Origin: JBPRGG01 sp051418075
GTDB taxonomy: Bacteria; Bacteroidota; Bacteroidia; Cytophagales; Cyclobacteriaceae
Direction: 5' to 3'
Length of the DNA: 64,000 bases
NCBI GenBank assembly: GCA_051418075.1
Contig: JBPRGG010000023.1
Span: forward strand, 1-64,000
This document shows positions 35,610-44,697 of the stretch, in pieces (the first letter of the stretch is position 1; every line of letters starts with the position of its first letter). A program made the position numbers and the translations under genes. A model generated the notes under the pieces. The model searched no databases, was not told the origin of the DNA, and saw only the letters and a program-made list of their open reading frames with translations.

Positions 35610-37421
35610 TTATGAAATTTTATTAAAAAATGCCCATTGCTGGAAGGAAACTAATTTGTTAAAGTTCTTGACATCATTTGGAAAATTATTTTCCATCTCC
35701 TCATTATTGAATTGATGATATTTATGATCCAGGCTGGCTTTGCGACTATGATAAAAATTCTTGTAGAGATCATAGTCATTAAAGCTTTTTACAGACCTGA
35801 ATTTTTTCTTATAAAACAAATATTGCAATCCTACTAAGGGATATAAAAGTTTATAATTTAATAAACGGGGACTGTAAGCATGAGTTGAGATAATTTTAGC
35901 TAATTGTGTATTATATTTTTCCAGCAGGTTGGTATAAAACCGGTGATTCTGCAAACTTTTGATTAAATTCTTTTTTAGACTAAGGTTATTCACCCAGGCA
36001 AAGGGGGTTTGTATCAGCAATTGTATAAACTCCAGATCAAAAAAAGGATGCAGGTTTTCCACAAAGGGTTTTTCTATCTTTATTTCTTTCATAAAGTATT
36101 TTCTGGTGCCCTGCATCAGTATGAAATAAAATAGTTTGTGGGCTAAAGGCAGGGCAGCATTGAAAAATTTATCCCTGTGAATATCCTGCCGTATCTCATC
36201 TTCATAGGTTTTTAAAAGTTCTTTTGAAAGATAATTTTGTTGATAGGCTTCCCCGAAAATATGATCAAGGGTTTGATCAGTATCATTGGAAGTTAATAAT
36301 CTTTTGGTATTGCGGTCAATAAACAATCCGGTACTGGTGGGCTGCTTGATCAGTTCGCTACCAAACAGGCCGGTAAGTATCTGATCATACTGCCTGGAGA
36401 GTTGAGAAAATGGATAAATAAAGTTAGCCCGGCTCATTTCAGCTATACCATCTCCCAGGTAAACAGCCTGCTGAGCAAAATGATCATATTTTTGATGGTA
36501 AGCCCCATTGATATAAAACGCCTGGTAGGGGAGATCCAGACTGGCAGCAATTTGCTCAGGAATACGGATATCATAGCTTTCCCTGACCCCATAGCTATAA
36601 TAATTATAGGCTTTTTTATCTGACAGAAGGGCCAGGTTTAAGCGGGAATCATAGCCTCCGGTTAATGCCACGGCTACTTTCTCATGATCCTGCAGATACA
36701 AAGCCATATTATGTTCAAGCAAGTGGCCTAAATGTTTCAAGGCAGTGGATTCATCATAATTTACAGCCGGTATCAAGTCCCGGTGAGGATCAAAATAGGG
36801 CTTCACATTTACCTGTTGATCCCGGTAACTTAGCACAGCCCCATTCGGAACAGGAGATATTCCTTTGATGAAAGAAGTATTATCCAGAATGTAATCAAAC
36901 AGATAATATTGGATCAGGCTCTTTTCATTGATTTCTACCGGTTGACGGTTCTTTTGCAGAAAATGCACCAGTGCATTTATTGAGGAGGAAAACATAAACA
37001 CAGGTCCTGACTGATAGTAGAAAACCTGCCTGATATTTAATGGATCAGTATACACTTTCACCTGTCTGGTATCGCCTTTAATACTGATTACAGCAAAGGA
37101 CCCTTTTACTTTTTCCACCCATTGATCACCCCAGGTTTTGATGGCCTGATATATTTCAGATGCCTTCAGACGGGCTTTGGGTAGTTTGGAGGCAAAATCC
37201 TGCCGGGGAAAGATAAATCCCAGCACATAAACATGTTCCTGATCCCGGGAGAAATGGTCATAATGCGGATTATTCTTATGCAGACTTACCAGTTTCATGC
37301 CGGGGCTCACAAATTTCTGTTCATTCAGCCCCCACTGTTTATAAAAAAGTAATTCATCAAAAGAAAAGGCAATTTTGCTATCTTGCTTCAGGTTTATATG
37401 ACCAAAAAAATCTACCAGCAT
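35610..37421 (-). CDS. asparagine-synthase-like amidotransferase without the glutaminase Cys
   Basis: This 603-residue protein has two parts. The N-terminal 200 residues resemble a class II glutaminase domain, but the chain begins MLVDFFG, so the catalytic Cys2 of AsnB is absent. The C-terminal part is an ATP-pyrophosphatase with the loop TGGYDSR (254-260) replacing SGGxDS. Such proteins in surface-polysaccharide clusters are thought to amidate uronic acids or join amines. Without Cys2 it would need free ammonia or another amine. It is 2 bases after an ATP-grasp gene. Loss of the glutaminase might also mean a different acceptor. Confidence 0.82.
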   Translation of the reverse strand: MLVDFFGHINLKQDSKIAFSFDELLFYKQWGLNEQKFVSPGMKLVSLHKNNPHYDHFSRDQEHVYVLGFIFPRQDFASKLPKARLKASEIYQAIKTWGDQWVEKVKGSFAVISIKGDTRQVKVYTDPLNIRQVFYYQSGPVFMFSSSINALVHFLQKNRQPVEINEKSLIQYYLFDYILDNTSFIKGISPVPNGAVLSYRDQQVNVKPYFDPHRDLIPAVNYDESTALKHLGHLLEHNMALYLQDHEKVAVALTGGYDSRLNLALLSDKKAYNYYSYGVRESYDIRIPEQIAASLDLPYQAFYINGAYHQKYDHFAQQAVYLGDGIAEMSRANFIYPFSQLSRQYDQILTGLFGSELIKQPTSTGLFIDRNTKRLLTSNDTDQTLDHIFGEAYQQNYLSKELLKTYEDEIRQDIHRDKFFNAALPLAHKLFYFILMQGTRKYFMKEIKIEKPFVENLHPFFDLEFIQLLIQTPFAWVNNLSLKKNLIKSLQNHRFYTNLLEKYNTQLAKIISTHAYSPRLLNYKLLYPLVGLQYLFYKKKFRSVKSFNDYDLYKNFYHSRKASLDHKYHQFNNEEMENNFPNDVKNFNKLVSFQQWAFFNKIS

Positions 37422-37423
37422 GT

Positions 37424-38647
37424 TTATTTATTTAAAAATCGGAAGGGTCGTTTTAAAAAATGAAATAAAAAGCCCAGCCAGGAAGCCAGGTTAAACTTCA
37501 GGTCATTTTTGTACAGCACATCAAAATACACTTTTTTATTCTTCTGAAAAATCTTTAAATAGGATCCTACAAATGACTTAACAGAAATATGGCCTTTGAA
37601 AATAGAGAAAAGCCCACCGGTAAAGTCCCCCGGCATGCGGAGGGCTTCAAAATAAAGGGCATCCCGGTAATGAAATTCCGGAATAGGCAAGTCACACAAA
37701 TCTGCATAATAATAATAGGCCATTTCAAAATTTACTTTAGTGATCAGGTTGGAGAACCCGGGTAACCTGGGATTGATCTCACATAACTGGTATTGCTGAT
37801 ATTTTTTAGAATAGAACCAATCCAGGTGGGCAAAACCATTCCAATTCAAGTGATCAAGAATGGTGTGGGTATAAGTTTCCAGGTCCTGGTTGCGTATGGT
37901 TTCTCCCGCATACAATCTGCCTCCGGAGGTGCCATCTGGATTGATGTTGGGCCTGATCTTATGAATACTTAAAAATCCTACCGGCTGATGGGATTTGGTA
38001 TAATAAGATTCACAACAATAAATATCGTCATAGCCATATTCTATAAACTCCTGGGCAATGATACCTGATTGCAGGTGCCTGAACTTTGGATTTTCTGTAA
38101 GTCGCTTGATTTGCTGATAAGCCTGTAATAAGTCATTTTTATGCCTGACCATGATAAATTTTCCTCCGGCCAGGCGGGTTGGTTTAATAATAACAGGTTT
38201 GTCCAGTTCCTGCCAGGCTTTTTCCAGGTCTTCTTCCTTTTCAATAATGACTGTAGGTATGGCTGGCACCTGACATTGCCGGGCTGCCAGGTATAACTGT
38301 GCTTTGTCAAAACCTTGTAACAATTTATCATAATCAGGCACATTGATCAGATAACCGGCCTTCAAAAGTTTTTCCTTATATTTACTGGTGAAGGCCGTGG
38401 AGGCATCATCAGAGTAAAGCAGCACACCTTTATGGGGCAAATTAATCAGGAAATCCAGCAATGCCTTTTCATCCTGCACTTTAGGACTTATATATTTCTT
38501 CTTAACATACCTTGAATGAAAAGCAGGAGGATTTTTCTCCGAACTCAATGCAATCACCGGGATGTTCCGGGACCCAAACGAATAAATTACGCCTTCCGTA
38601 GCCCGGATATTGGTATCCAGAATAATGACGGGAATAGGTTTATCCAT
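37424..38647 (-). CDS. ATP-grasp ligase-like protein (module 1)
   Basis: This 407-residue protein begins PVIILDTNIRATEGV, the pre-ATP-grasp domain of the carB/PurK-like group. The ATP-grasp core has DKPVIIKPTRLAGG, IAQEFIEYGYDD and CEINPRLPG. A hydrophobic and basic C-terminus (about 370-407) suggests membrane association. It overlaps the sulfotransferase gene by 8 bases and is followed 2 bases later by the asparagine-synthase-like gene. It is predicted to form an amide or related bond with ATP; the acceptor and donor are unknown. It is only distantly similar to the module-2 ATP-grasp protein. Confidence 0.82.
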   Translation of the reverse strand: MDKPIPVIILDTNIRATEGVIYSFGSRNIPVIALSSEKNPPAFHSRYVKKKYISPKVQDEKALLDFLINLPHKGVLLYSDDASTAFTSKYKEKLLKAGYLINVPDYDKLLQGFDKAQLYLAARQCQVPAIPTVIIEKEEDLEKAWQELDKPVIIKPTRLAGGKFIMVRHKNDLLQAYQQIKRLTENPKFRHLQSGIIAQEFIEYGYDDIYCCESYYTKSHQPVGFLSIHKIRPNINPDGTSGGRLYAGETIRNQDLETYTHTILDHLNWNGFAHLDWFYSKKYQQYQLCEINPRLPGFSNLITKVNFEMAYYYYADLCDLPIPEFHYRDALYFEALRMPGDFTGGLFSIFKGHISVKSFVGSYLKIFQKNKKVYFDVLYKNDLKFNLASWLGFLFHFLKRPFRFLNK

Positions 38648-39512
38648 TTTGCTGGTTATTTATAGCCTGATAATCCTGATAATGATGCTCCAGTTTATGA
38701 TATAGCTGATCACACACCTGCTGGATTTGGGGGGATATTGAAATGGTTTCGCCCTTACCTACAGAGCGGGATGAAACTTCACTCAGTATCTTATCCCCAG
38801 GATATTTCACCTGTACAAATTCATAGATTTCACGCATAATCTTTTCTGGAGATTTTACCAATGCTTCATATTTAACGGGCATGATCCTTTCATCCTGATC
38901 CAGATGCAGATCGAAATACAATCTGTTTCGGGCAAACCAGAACAAGGCAGCGGCATCATAATGACCCATGGCCGGATCATACAGCCGGTTGATCACTTGA
39001 AGTGCCTCTTTTGAATTCTTTTCTGCCCGCCAGTTGGCCGGATTATTTTCCACAATAAAATTGATATCCCTGACACCATTTGATTCACCAAAATTGATAA
39101 GGTTGGAACTGGCCACATCCTGAAAATGCCGATACATCCAGATGGCCCTGGAGCCAGGGAAATAATCCAGAATTTCTTTTATATTCTGACTTTCTACCAG
39201 GGGTTTGGCTACGATGAAATTGGCTTTTTCCCTGATAAAATGAGCCTTTACCTTATCCAGCGGATCCAGCCGGATGTTGTTACGGTCTACACTGGAAATT
39301 TCACTAAACTCTCCATAGACCATGGAGTGGATATCCCTTTCAAACAAACGGGTCATCATGGTTGTACCTGATCTTTGACAGCCGGTAATAAACAGAATCT
39401 GTTTATGCACAGGATGACTGGCATTAAACATTTGGTAAGCCTTTTTGTATCCCTGATAAAGTTTAAAGGGTACTTTCTTTGATCTTTTTTTTATATCTGA
39501 TATTGTTGACAT
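38640..39512 (-). CDS. PAPS-dependent sulfotransferase family protein
   Basis: This 290-residue protein has the 5'-phosphosulfate-binding loop TGCQRSGTTMM (about residues 43-53). A second PAPS contact is the Arg/Ser-containing YRHFQDVASSN helix (about 131-141). It transfers sulfate from PAPS to a sugar hydroxyl or amine. It starts 16 bases after the NodB-type deacetylase gene and overlaps the ATP-grasp gene by 8 bases. Its presence predicts sulfated exopolysaccharide. A free amine made by the neighbouring deacetylase could be N-sulfated, as in heparin biosynthesis, but this is inference. Confidence 0.85.
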   Translation of the reverse strand: MSTISDIKKRSKKVPFKLYQGYKKAYQMFNASHPVHKQILFITGCQRSGTTMMTRLFERDIHSMVYGEFSEISSVDRNNIRLDPLDKVKAHFIREKANFIVAKPLVESQNIKEILDYFPGSRAIWMYRHFQDVASSNLINFGESNGVRDINFIVENNPANWRAEKNSKEALQVINRLYDPAMGHYDAAALFWFARNRLYFDLHLDQDERIMPVKYEALVKSPEKIMREIYEFVQVKYPGDKILSEVSSRSVGKGETISISPQIQQVCDQLYHKLEHHYQDYQAINNQQNG

Positions 39513-39528
39513 CGCATTATTAATTTAT

Positions 39529-40527
39529 TCAGACTGAATCCAGTGCATGTTTGTGATTCAGCCAGTTAACATACTTTTCCATGGTAGTGATCCAGATTCT
39601 GTCCCGGTTGAAATCCAGGAAATCAAATATTTCCGGCAGTACCTGGTCCAGGTATTCCGGGGCAAAAGAAGGATGAAACCAGAAATGACAAACTGAATTA
39701 TTCATGATAGCCCTTTGTATCACTTTGGTCACCCGGGCTACATGATATTTAAGCGACCAGGAACGACGAAGTCTAAGTTCCAGCGAGGTTTTAATTTCCC
39801 AAAGTCCATCCGGATGTTTTTGAGGATAACCCAGGGTATTATATTCATTGCTGCGGTAATTGCTGAAACCCATTTTTTTCAGCTGTTCCAGGTTTCCCAC
39901 AGTATGGGCCGGATAAATAAAGGTTTTCAGATCAATTCCATATTTTTTGGCCACCTGCTGGCAGGCTTTTAATTCAGCCCTGAACAGATCAGCTGAGCAT
40001 ACCTCATCCCGGCAATCAATATGGGAAAAAGTATGACACCCAATTTCATGTTCTACCCGGGCTTCCTGGATCCGTTTTATCAGGTCTGGACAATACCATT
40101 CAGGAGCTTCTTCAAGATTGCTGCCAGGATCATGTTGATACCAATCGCCCTGATCGAACTTCCAGTAATTATTCTCAAAATGCCTGGGTTGGGCCAAACC
40201 TGAATGCCTGCCATCACATTCAGATAGGAACAGATGACCTACAGTAGCCCAGGTGATGGGAATGTCAAAAGCGTCACAAAGATCCAGGATCTTAGGCACA
40301 TGTTCTCTTTCCCGTCTGGCCTTCTGCAGGGCCGCTGAAATGGCATCCGGATGCTGATTTTTTCCATATCGCCAGGCCCAGGCTAATTCAAAATCAGCGG
40401 AAATGGTTATCACAGCCTGGTAACCATCCGGAATATAGTCCCAGAAATGATCGACTTTCTCTATCCTGGGATTTCTTCCCAGGGCAAAATTTATCTTACT
40501 CAGGTATGACTTTAATTGGGTATTCAT
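39529..40527 (-). CDS. NodB-type polysaccharide deacetylase
   Basis: This 332-residue carbohydrate esterase has the motif-1 acidic residue in ISADFE (Asp45) and the metal-binding His pair in HEIGCHTFSH (His165 and His169). These match the D-H-H zinc site of CE4 enzymes. The catalytic motif IYPAHTVGN and a late HFWFHPS follow. There is no signal peptide, so it may act on the cytoplasmic lipid-linked intermediate. It probably removes N-acetyl groups, giving a free amine that the coupled ATP-grasp or sulfotransferase could modify. It is the first gene of its set, after a terminator. Confidence 0.87.
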   Translation of the reverse strand: MNTQLKSYLSKINFALGRNPRIEKVDHFWDYIPDGYQAVITISADFELAWAWRYGKNQHPDAISAALQKARREREHVPKILDLCDAFDIPITWATVGHLFLSECDGRHSGLAQPRHFENNYWKFDQGDWYQHDPGSNLEEAPEWYCPDLIKRIQEARVEHEIGCHTFSHIDCRDEVCSADLFRAELKACQQVAKKYGIDLKTFIYPAHTVGNLEQLKKMGFSNYRSNEYNTLGYPQKHPDGLWEIKTSLELRLRRSWSLKYHVARVTKVIQRAIMNNSVCHFWFHPSFAPEYLDQVLPEIFDFLDFNRDRIWITTMEKYVNWLNHKHALDSV

Positions 40528-40551
40528 TGCAACAAAAAATAGCTATATCTT

Positions 40552-40580
40552 AAAAAAAAAATTGCATGAGGGGCTCCTCA
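40552..40580 (-). terminator. intrinsic terminator after the three-GT4 operon
   Basis: On the minus strand TGAGG-AGCC-CCTCA (40567-40580) is a 5-bp stem with a 4-base loop. After five bases comes a run of ten T (A10 at 40552-40561 on the plus strand). It lies 52 bases past the stop of the GT4 gene at 40633-41676. Confidence 0.55.
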
Positions 40581-40632
40581 CTACATTTAATTCAGGCTTC
40601 TACTTGAATAACCGGAACGCCGTGATTCGGTT

Positions 40633-41676
40633 TTAAACAAATTCATAATAGATGCTCTCCAGCTTTTCCAGGTGTGCTTCCTCACTGAAGACTTTGGAAT
40701 AGGAAAGTGCTGCATCACCCATCTTTTGCCGCAAGGCCTGATCATGGTAAAGTTGCAGGGTCCTGGTAAATAATTCCTGCTTCGAATCTACAATATATCC
40801 GGTCTGTTGATCCTGAATAATTTCTTTGTTCCCTCCTACATCAAAAGCAATAGAAGGCAAGCCTGTGCTGCCTGCATCTATCAATGACAGCGATAAGGCC
40901 TCCTCCTGAGAGGGCAAAATAAACAGGTCAAATTGATTGTAAAACCTGACCAGATCGGTTTGAAAGCCCCAGAACCGGACTTCTCTGGTCACATTTAGCT
41001 GACTGGCTTTTTCTTCCAGAGAGGCTCTCTCCGGACCATCACCCAGAATATGTATATTAAAATCACTGATCTGCTCATTTTTAAGAACCCCTGCTAATTC
41101 CAGTAAATATTCCACTCTTTTTAAGCCCACCAGGCGACCGATGAAACCAATATTGAAGCGGTTCATATCCAGGGTACCATTCATAGAAAATTTCCCTGAC
41201 TGGGTGGAGTTGTACACTATATCAGTTTTCCGGGCAGGAAAATGAAAATGCTCCATAAAATATTGTCGCAGTGGATCACATACAAACAGCAACTTCTTTA
41301 CCTGGGGCAAACGGGACAAAATGGAAAGGGTTGGTTTATTAACCTCAAAATGATGACCATGGAAATGCCAAATCACCGGAACTTGTACTTTCAGGCTGGA
41401 TAAGGCTGAGATGACCATGGGTGCAAAAAGATGGTTATGAATAATGTCAATATGATTATGCCTGATCAACCGGGTCAGACGAAGTGCCGTTTTTAGATAA
41501 TTATCTTTTTTAAGTTCTACCAGTTTCACCCCGGGATTCAGGGATTCAGCCAATTTACCTGTTTCAAATACAGCAAATGTGACCTGATGTTTTTGAGAAA
41601 GCATGTTGGCATCCAACACGGCCTGTTTTTCGGCCCCTCCAAAATTTAATGAGCTTACCAGAATTAATATATGCAT
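40633..41676 (-). CDS. GT4 family glycosyltransferase
   Basis: This 347-residue GT-B enzyme begins with LVSSLNFGGAEKQ, a GT4 acceptor-side motif. The donor side has FIGRLVGLKRVEYL, ILGDGPER and EEALSLSLIDAGS, where the second Glu of the Glu-x7-Glu motif is Asp. Activity is likely retained, but the change is unusual. It is the third of three GT4 genes in one operon and lies 12 bases after the previous one. A terminator follows. Confidence 0.88.
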   Translation of the reverse strand: MHILILVSSLNFGGAEKQAVLDANMLSQKHQVTFAVFETGKLAESLNPGVKLVELKKDNYLKTALRLTRLIRHNHIDIIHNHLFAPMVISALSSLKVQVPVIWHFHGHHFEVNKPTLSILSRLPQVKKLLFVCDPLRQYFMEHFHFPARKTDIVYNSTQSGKFSMNGTLDMNRFNIGFIGRLVGLKRVEYLLELAGVLKNEQISDFNIHILGDGPERASLEEKASQLNVTREVRFWGFQTDLVRFYNQFDLFILPSQEEALSLSLIDAGSTGLPSIAFDVGGNKEIIQDQQTGYIVDSKQELFTRTLQLYHDQALRQKMGDAALSYSKVFSEEAHLEKLESIYYEFV

Positions 41677-41688
41677 AAATAAAGAATT

Positions 41689-42840
41689 CTATTTTTGTTG
41701 ATATAATTGTTTGGTTTTTTGAGCTATACTGGACCAGGAAAGCTCCTGGTTGACAGCATTATTCCTGATATTCTGAGCCATCTGATTTATCTTCTGAGGA
41801 TGTTGATAAAGGTCGATAATGGTTTCTGCCAAGGCTGATGCATCTTTGGCAGGAATTAAAACGCCGGTTTTATGATTATCCACCACTTCCGGTATCCCCC
41901 CCACCCGGGTCGCAACCACAGGCTTATTAAAAGCATAAGCCGTCATAATCACCGCGCTTTGAGTAGCATCTGTATAAGGACAAACCACCAGGTCACAATT
42001 ATGCATCAATCGGGCCATTTCCTCATTAGGAATATACCTGTTGATCAGTTCTACATTGGAACTTGACCCATTTAGCTTTAAATCATAATTACTTCTGCCC
42101 GCAATGATGATCCTGAGTTCAGGAAGCACCTCCCTGAGTTTCATACTGGCTTCCAATAAATATTCCACTCCTTTGTAAGGTGATATTCTGCCAAAGAAAA
42201 GGATATTTGGTGTTCTGAGCTCATCCTGTTGATCAAGATAATTCCGGTAAATTTCCAGTTTGCCGAATGGTATAAAGTGTACCTTTTGTTTTTTATGGGG
42301 AAACTGCTGTATCACCTGTTGGTAATCACGGTGATTTTGCAGTATTACCTGATGTTTTGATTTGATCACCCAGGTATTGAATATGACCGGGTATTTACTG
42401 TTCATTTCCCCTGAATGAGGCACAAAATCATGTATGGTAAAAACAAATTTTTTCCGGGGCAAAAAAAACAAAAGGTGAGGAATGATCCCGTTTTGACCGT
42501 TGATATGGATAACATCATAATGTTTCAGGGCCTTTGAGAGCTGATAAGACAACCTTATATTATGCCAGGAGTAAATCTTCAGATCATGATATATAAATAT
42601 TTGTATGTCATAGGATTGGTCTATATAGCGGCTGATTGGCTGGCCCAGAATCTGATCTTTTAGCGATTTACTTAAGAATCCGTGGTTTACCGGAACATCA
42701 CTGAAGTTTAGCAAACTTTCCCTTTTTTTATTTTGAGAGAATACCAGTATTAGGTCAGTAAGCTGACCCTCCTGATTGAGATGCTTTACCAGTGGTAAAG
42801 AAACATCCACGTGACCGAAACTTACAACTGCTGTTCTCAT
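41689..42840 (-). CDS. GT4 family glycosyltransferase
   Basis: This 383-residue GT-B enzyme contains FTIHDFVPHSG on the acceptor side and FFGRISPYKGVEYL, IIAGRSNYDLK and TRVGGIPEVVDNHKTG on the donor side. The first Glu of the Glu-x7-Glu motif is replaced (ATQSAVIMTAY), so its donor or mechanism may differ. It overlaps the upstream GT4 gene by 4 bases, a sign of translational coupling. The sugar is unknown. Confidence 0.87.
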   Translation of the reverse strand: MRTAVVSFGHVDVSLPLVKHLNQEGQLTDLILVFSQNKKRESLLNFSDVPVNHGFLSKSLKDQILGQPISRYIDQSYDIQIFIYHDLKIYSWHNIRLSYQLSKALKHYDVIHINGQNGIIPHLLFFLPRKKFVFTIHDFVPHSGEMNSKYPVIFNTWVIKSKHQVILQNHRDYQQVIQQFPHKKQKVHFIPFGKLEIYRNYLDQQDELRTPNILFFGRISPYKGVEYLLEASMKLREVLPELRIIIAGRSNYDLKLNGSSSNVELINRYIPNEEMARLMHNCDLVVCPYTDATQSAVIMTAYAFNKPVVATRVGGIPEVVDNHKTGVLIPAKDASALAETIIDLYQHPQKINQMAQNIRNNAVNQELSWSSIAQKTKQLYQQK

Positions 42841-44129
42841 AGATCCTGTTTCACCGATTTCTTCTTTGATGCAGGAGCATATTTGTTTTGGACCTGCTGA
42901 TAGATCTCAATAAAATGCTGGGCAATTTTGCTCCAGGCATAATGATTCTGCACTATTTTTCGGGGTAAAGCAGGTATTTTTTTCCCGTTCATAATTTCTT
43001 CCAGGATCAGCTTCCACTGGTAATAATTTTTTCTTTCCAGGATGATACCGGCTTCGTACTGTTCCATAATTTCGTGGGTGTTACCCACATCTGTATTTAC
43101 CACCGGCAATTCACAAGCCATTGCTTTCATCACCGACACAGGACCTCCTTCAGAAATGGAAGTGCTGATAAACAGATCTGAAGCTGAGTAGTATTTTCTG
43201 AGCTCCTGATCAAACAGGTAACCTACAAACCGTACTTTATCTTTTTTGAGTAATGGAGCGGCAACTTTTTTCAGGTAATCCTGATAAATGACATCCCCAC
43301 TACCGGAAATGACCAGTAAAAAGTCATGGCTTTTATCCAGTTCCAGCAAAATATCCAGCATTTTATCAATTTGCTTGATAGGAATTAGTCTGGATGAGGA
43401 AAAAATGATAAACCGATCCTTTGGCAGGTCTAATTCATCCCGGCAAGATTGTTTTGGCAGGGCATGCCAAAATGAAAAATCCACCCCTGAAGTCAGCTTT
43501 TCTTTAGATCCTGTATAAATGGATTCCAGCTTGTCCAGGTTGGTCTCATTCATATAAGTGATGTAATCAACCTTTTTGATCAAATGAGACAATCTTTTAT
43601 GATCATTATAATAAGTCCAGGAAGCCGGTAAATTTTTTCGCCATTTGAAGATCTGGGTTTGAGGCAAATACATGATCCCTCTGAAAGTTTGCACCAGGGG
43701 TAAATGTTGAAATAATTCTAATAGTTGAAAATTGAAATAATTAAAGTTCCCATTGAGGTTGATGATAACCTGTTCCTCAAGCTGAAGGTTTTTCAAAAAA
43801 TCAACCAGATTGGATGAATAGGTTTCCTTTACTTTTTTCAATCCTACTTGTTTAGTTACCTCTTCGGCAGGAAAAAGCCGGTGGATCAAACCATTGGGAA
43901 AGCGGTGGGTATAGATCTTGTCCGCTTTATAATCCGGCTGCCAGACTTCATAGATAAATTCATCGGTTAATTTCAATATTTCAATGCCAAGTAAATCAGG
44001 AAATTCCGTGCCATCCATTCCAATCCACTGATTATCGGGCAAATCCCAATTGACCGCCATTCTTTCTCCTTCTTTATAATTTTCATAGGAGGGCGGATGA
44101 GTGAGAATATTTATGATTCTGGGCATCAT
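42837..44129 (-). CDS. GT4 family glycosyltransferase
   Basis: This 430-residue GT-B enzyme has FSSSRLIPIKQIDKM and ISGSGD, then the donor motif EGGPVSVMKAMAC with the first Glu kept and the second position Lys. VNTDVGNTHEIMEQ follows. It is the first gene of the EPS locus in transcription order and precedes two further GT4 genes. A gap of 109 bases separates it from the small protein gene at 44239-44697. An ATG at 44126 is the next in-frame choice. Confidence 0.86.
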   Translation of the reverse strand: MMPRIINILTHPPSYENYKEGERMAVNWDLPDNQWIGMDGTEFPDLLGIEILKLTDEFIYEVWQPDYKADKIYTHRFPNGLIHRLFPAEEVTKQVGLKKVKETYSSNLVDFLKNLQLEEQVIINLNGNFNYFNFQLLELFQHLPLVQTFRGIMYLPQTQIFKWRKNLPASWTYYNDHKRLSHLIKKVDYITYMNETNLDKLESIYTGSKEKLTSGVDFSFWHALPKQSCRDELDLPKDRFIIFSSSRLIPIKQIDKMLDILLELDKSHDFLLVISGSGDVIYQDYLKKVAAPLLKKDKVRFVGYLFDQELRKYYSASDLFISTSISEGGPVSVMKAMACELPVVNTDVGNTHEIMEQYEAGIILERKNYYQWKLILEEIMNGKKIPALPRKIVQNHYAWSKIAQHFIEIYQQVQNKYAPASKKKSVKQDL

Positions 44130-44238
44130 GTTATGAGTTTAAAAAATAGATTAATATAATCATGATTTAATTGTAGAACAGGTCCACCCAGGAATTGTTC
44201 CTTGACAGAAAGGATTAGATGAGGAAGCAGAACGTAGG

Positions 44239-44667
44239 TCAGACTACCTTAACCTGATCAATAATTCCCACTGGTAACCAATCGTCCATATTCCCATAGG
44301 CCGAACGATCTACCTTGAAGGGGTCAATTTGCTCAAATTGTGTTGTTTCTATAAGTACCAGATATCTTTTACCGGCAAACCTTTTCATTAGACCAGCATT
44401 CAATTGTAGTTTTTCCTGATTTTTTTCCACCAATTTTCTGGAGTCTTCCGGAGATAGTTTATCAGTTTGAATAATTTGAGCAGCTTTGGCCCTGGCTTTG
44501 ATCATTCCGTCCCCTTTATTTTCTATAAAGTAAAGCATATCTCCCTGTTTTACTTTGTTGTAAGGGATCTTTCTTCCCATGGCTCCCCGGATAATCATTT
44601 TTTTAGATCCAGCGATCAGGTTTTTTAATTCTCCGGCTTTATGATCAAGATATACTACGTGATCCAT
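44239..44667 (-). CDS. small PUA/ASCH-like protein, function unknown
   Basis: ATG at 44667 (MDHVVYLDHKAG) is preferred, giving 142 residues; a longer frame from 44697 adds ten. The order of beta strands and the segment VKQGDMLYFIENKGDG resemble PUA-like or ASCH/EVE beta-barrels, which often bind RNA or modified nucleobases. The resemblance rests on visible pattern only. It is divergent from the oxidoreductase gene at 45263 and stands alone between it and the EPS locus. Confidence 0.6.
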   Translation of the reverse strand: MDHVVYLDHKAGELKNLIAGSKKMIIRGAMGRKIPYNKVKQGDMLYFIENKGDGMIKARAKAAQIIQTDKLSPEDSRKLVEKNQEKLQLNAGLMKRFAGKRYLVLIETTQFEQIDPFKVDRSAYGNMDDWLPVGIIDQVKVV

Positions 44668-44697
44668 AAGGTTTACAAAAGATAATTCAGGTAGCAA

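Noticed and set aside
16711..44185. GAACAGGTCC occurs at 16711-16720 and 44176-44185, just outside the two ends of the EPS locus
   Set aside because: Ten bases shared between two gaps of this size is expected by chance at the level of a few percent; no longer match or integrase supports attachment sites.
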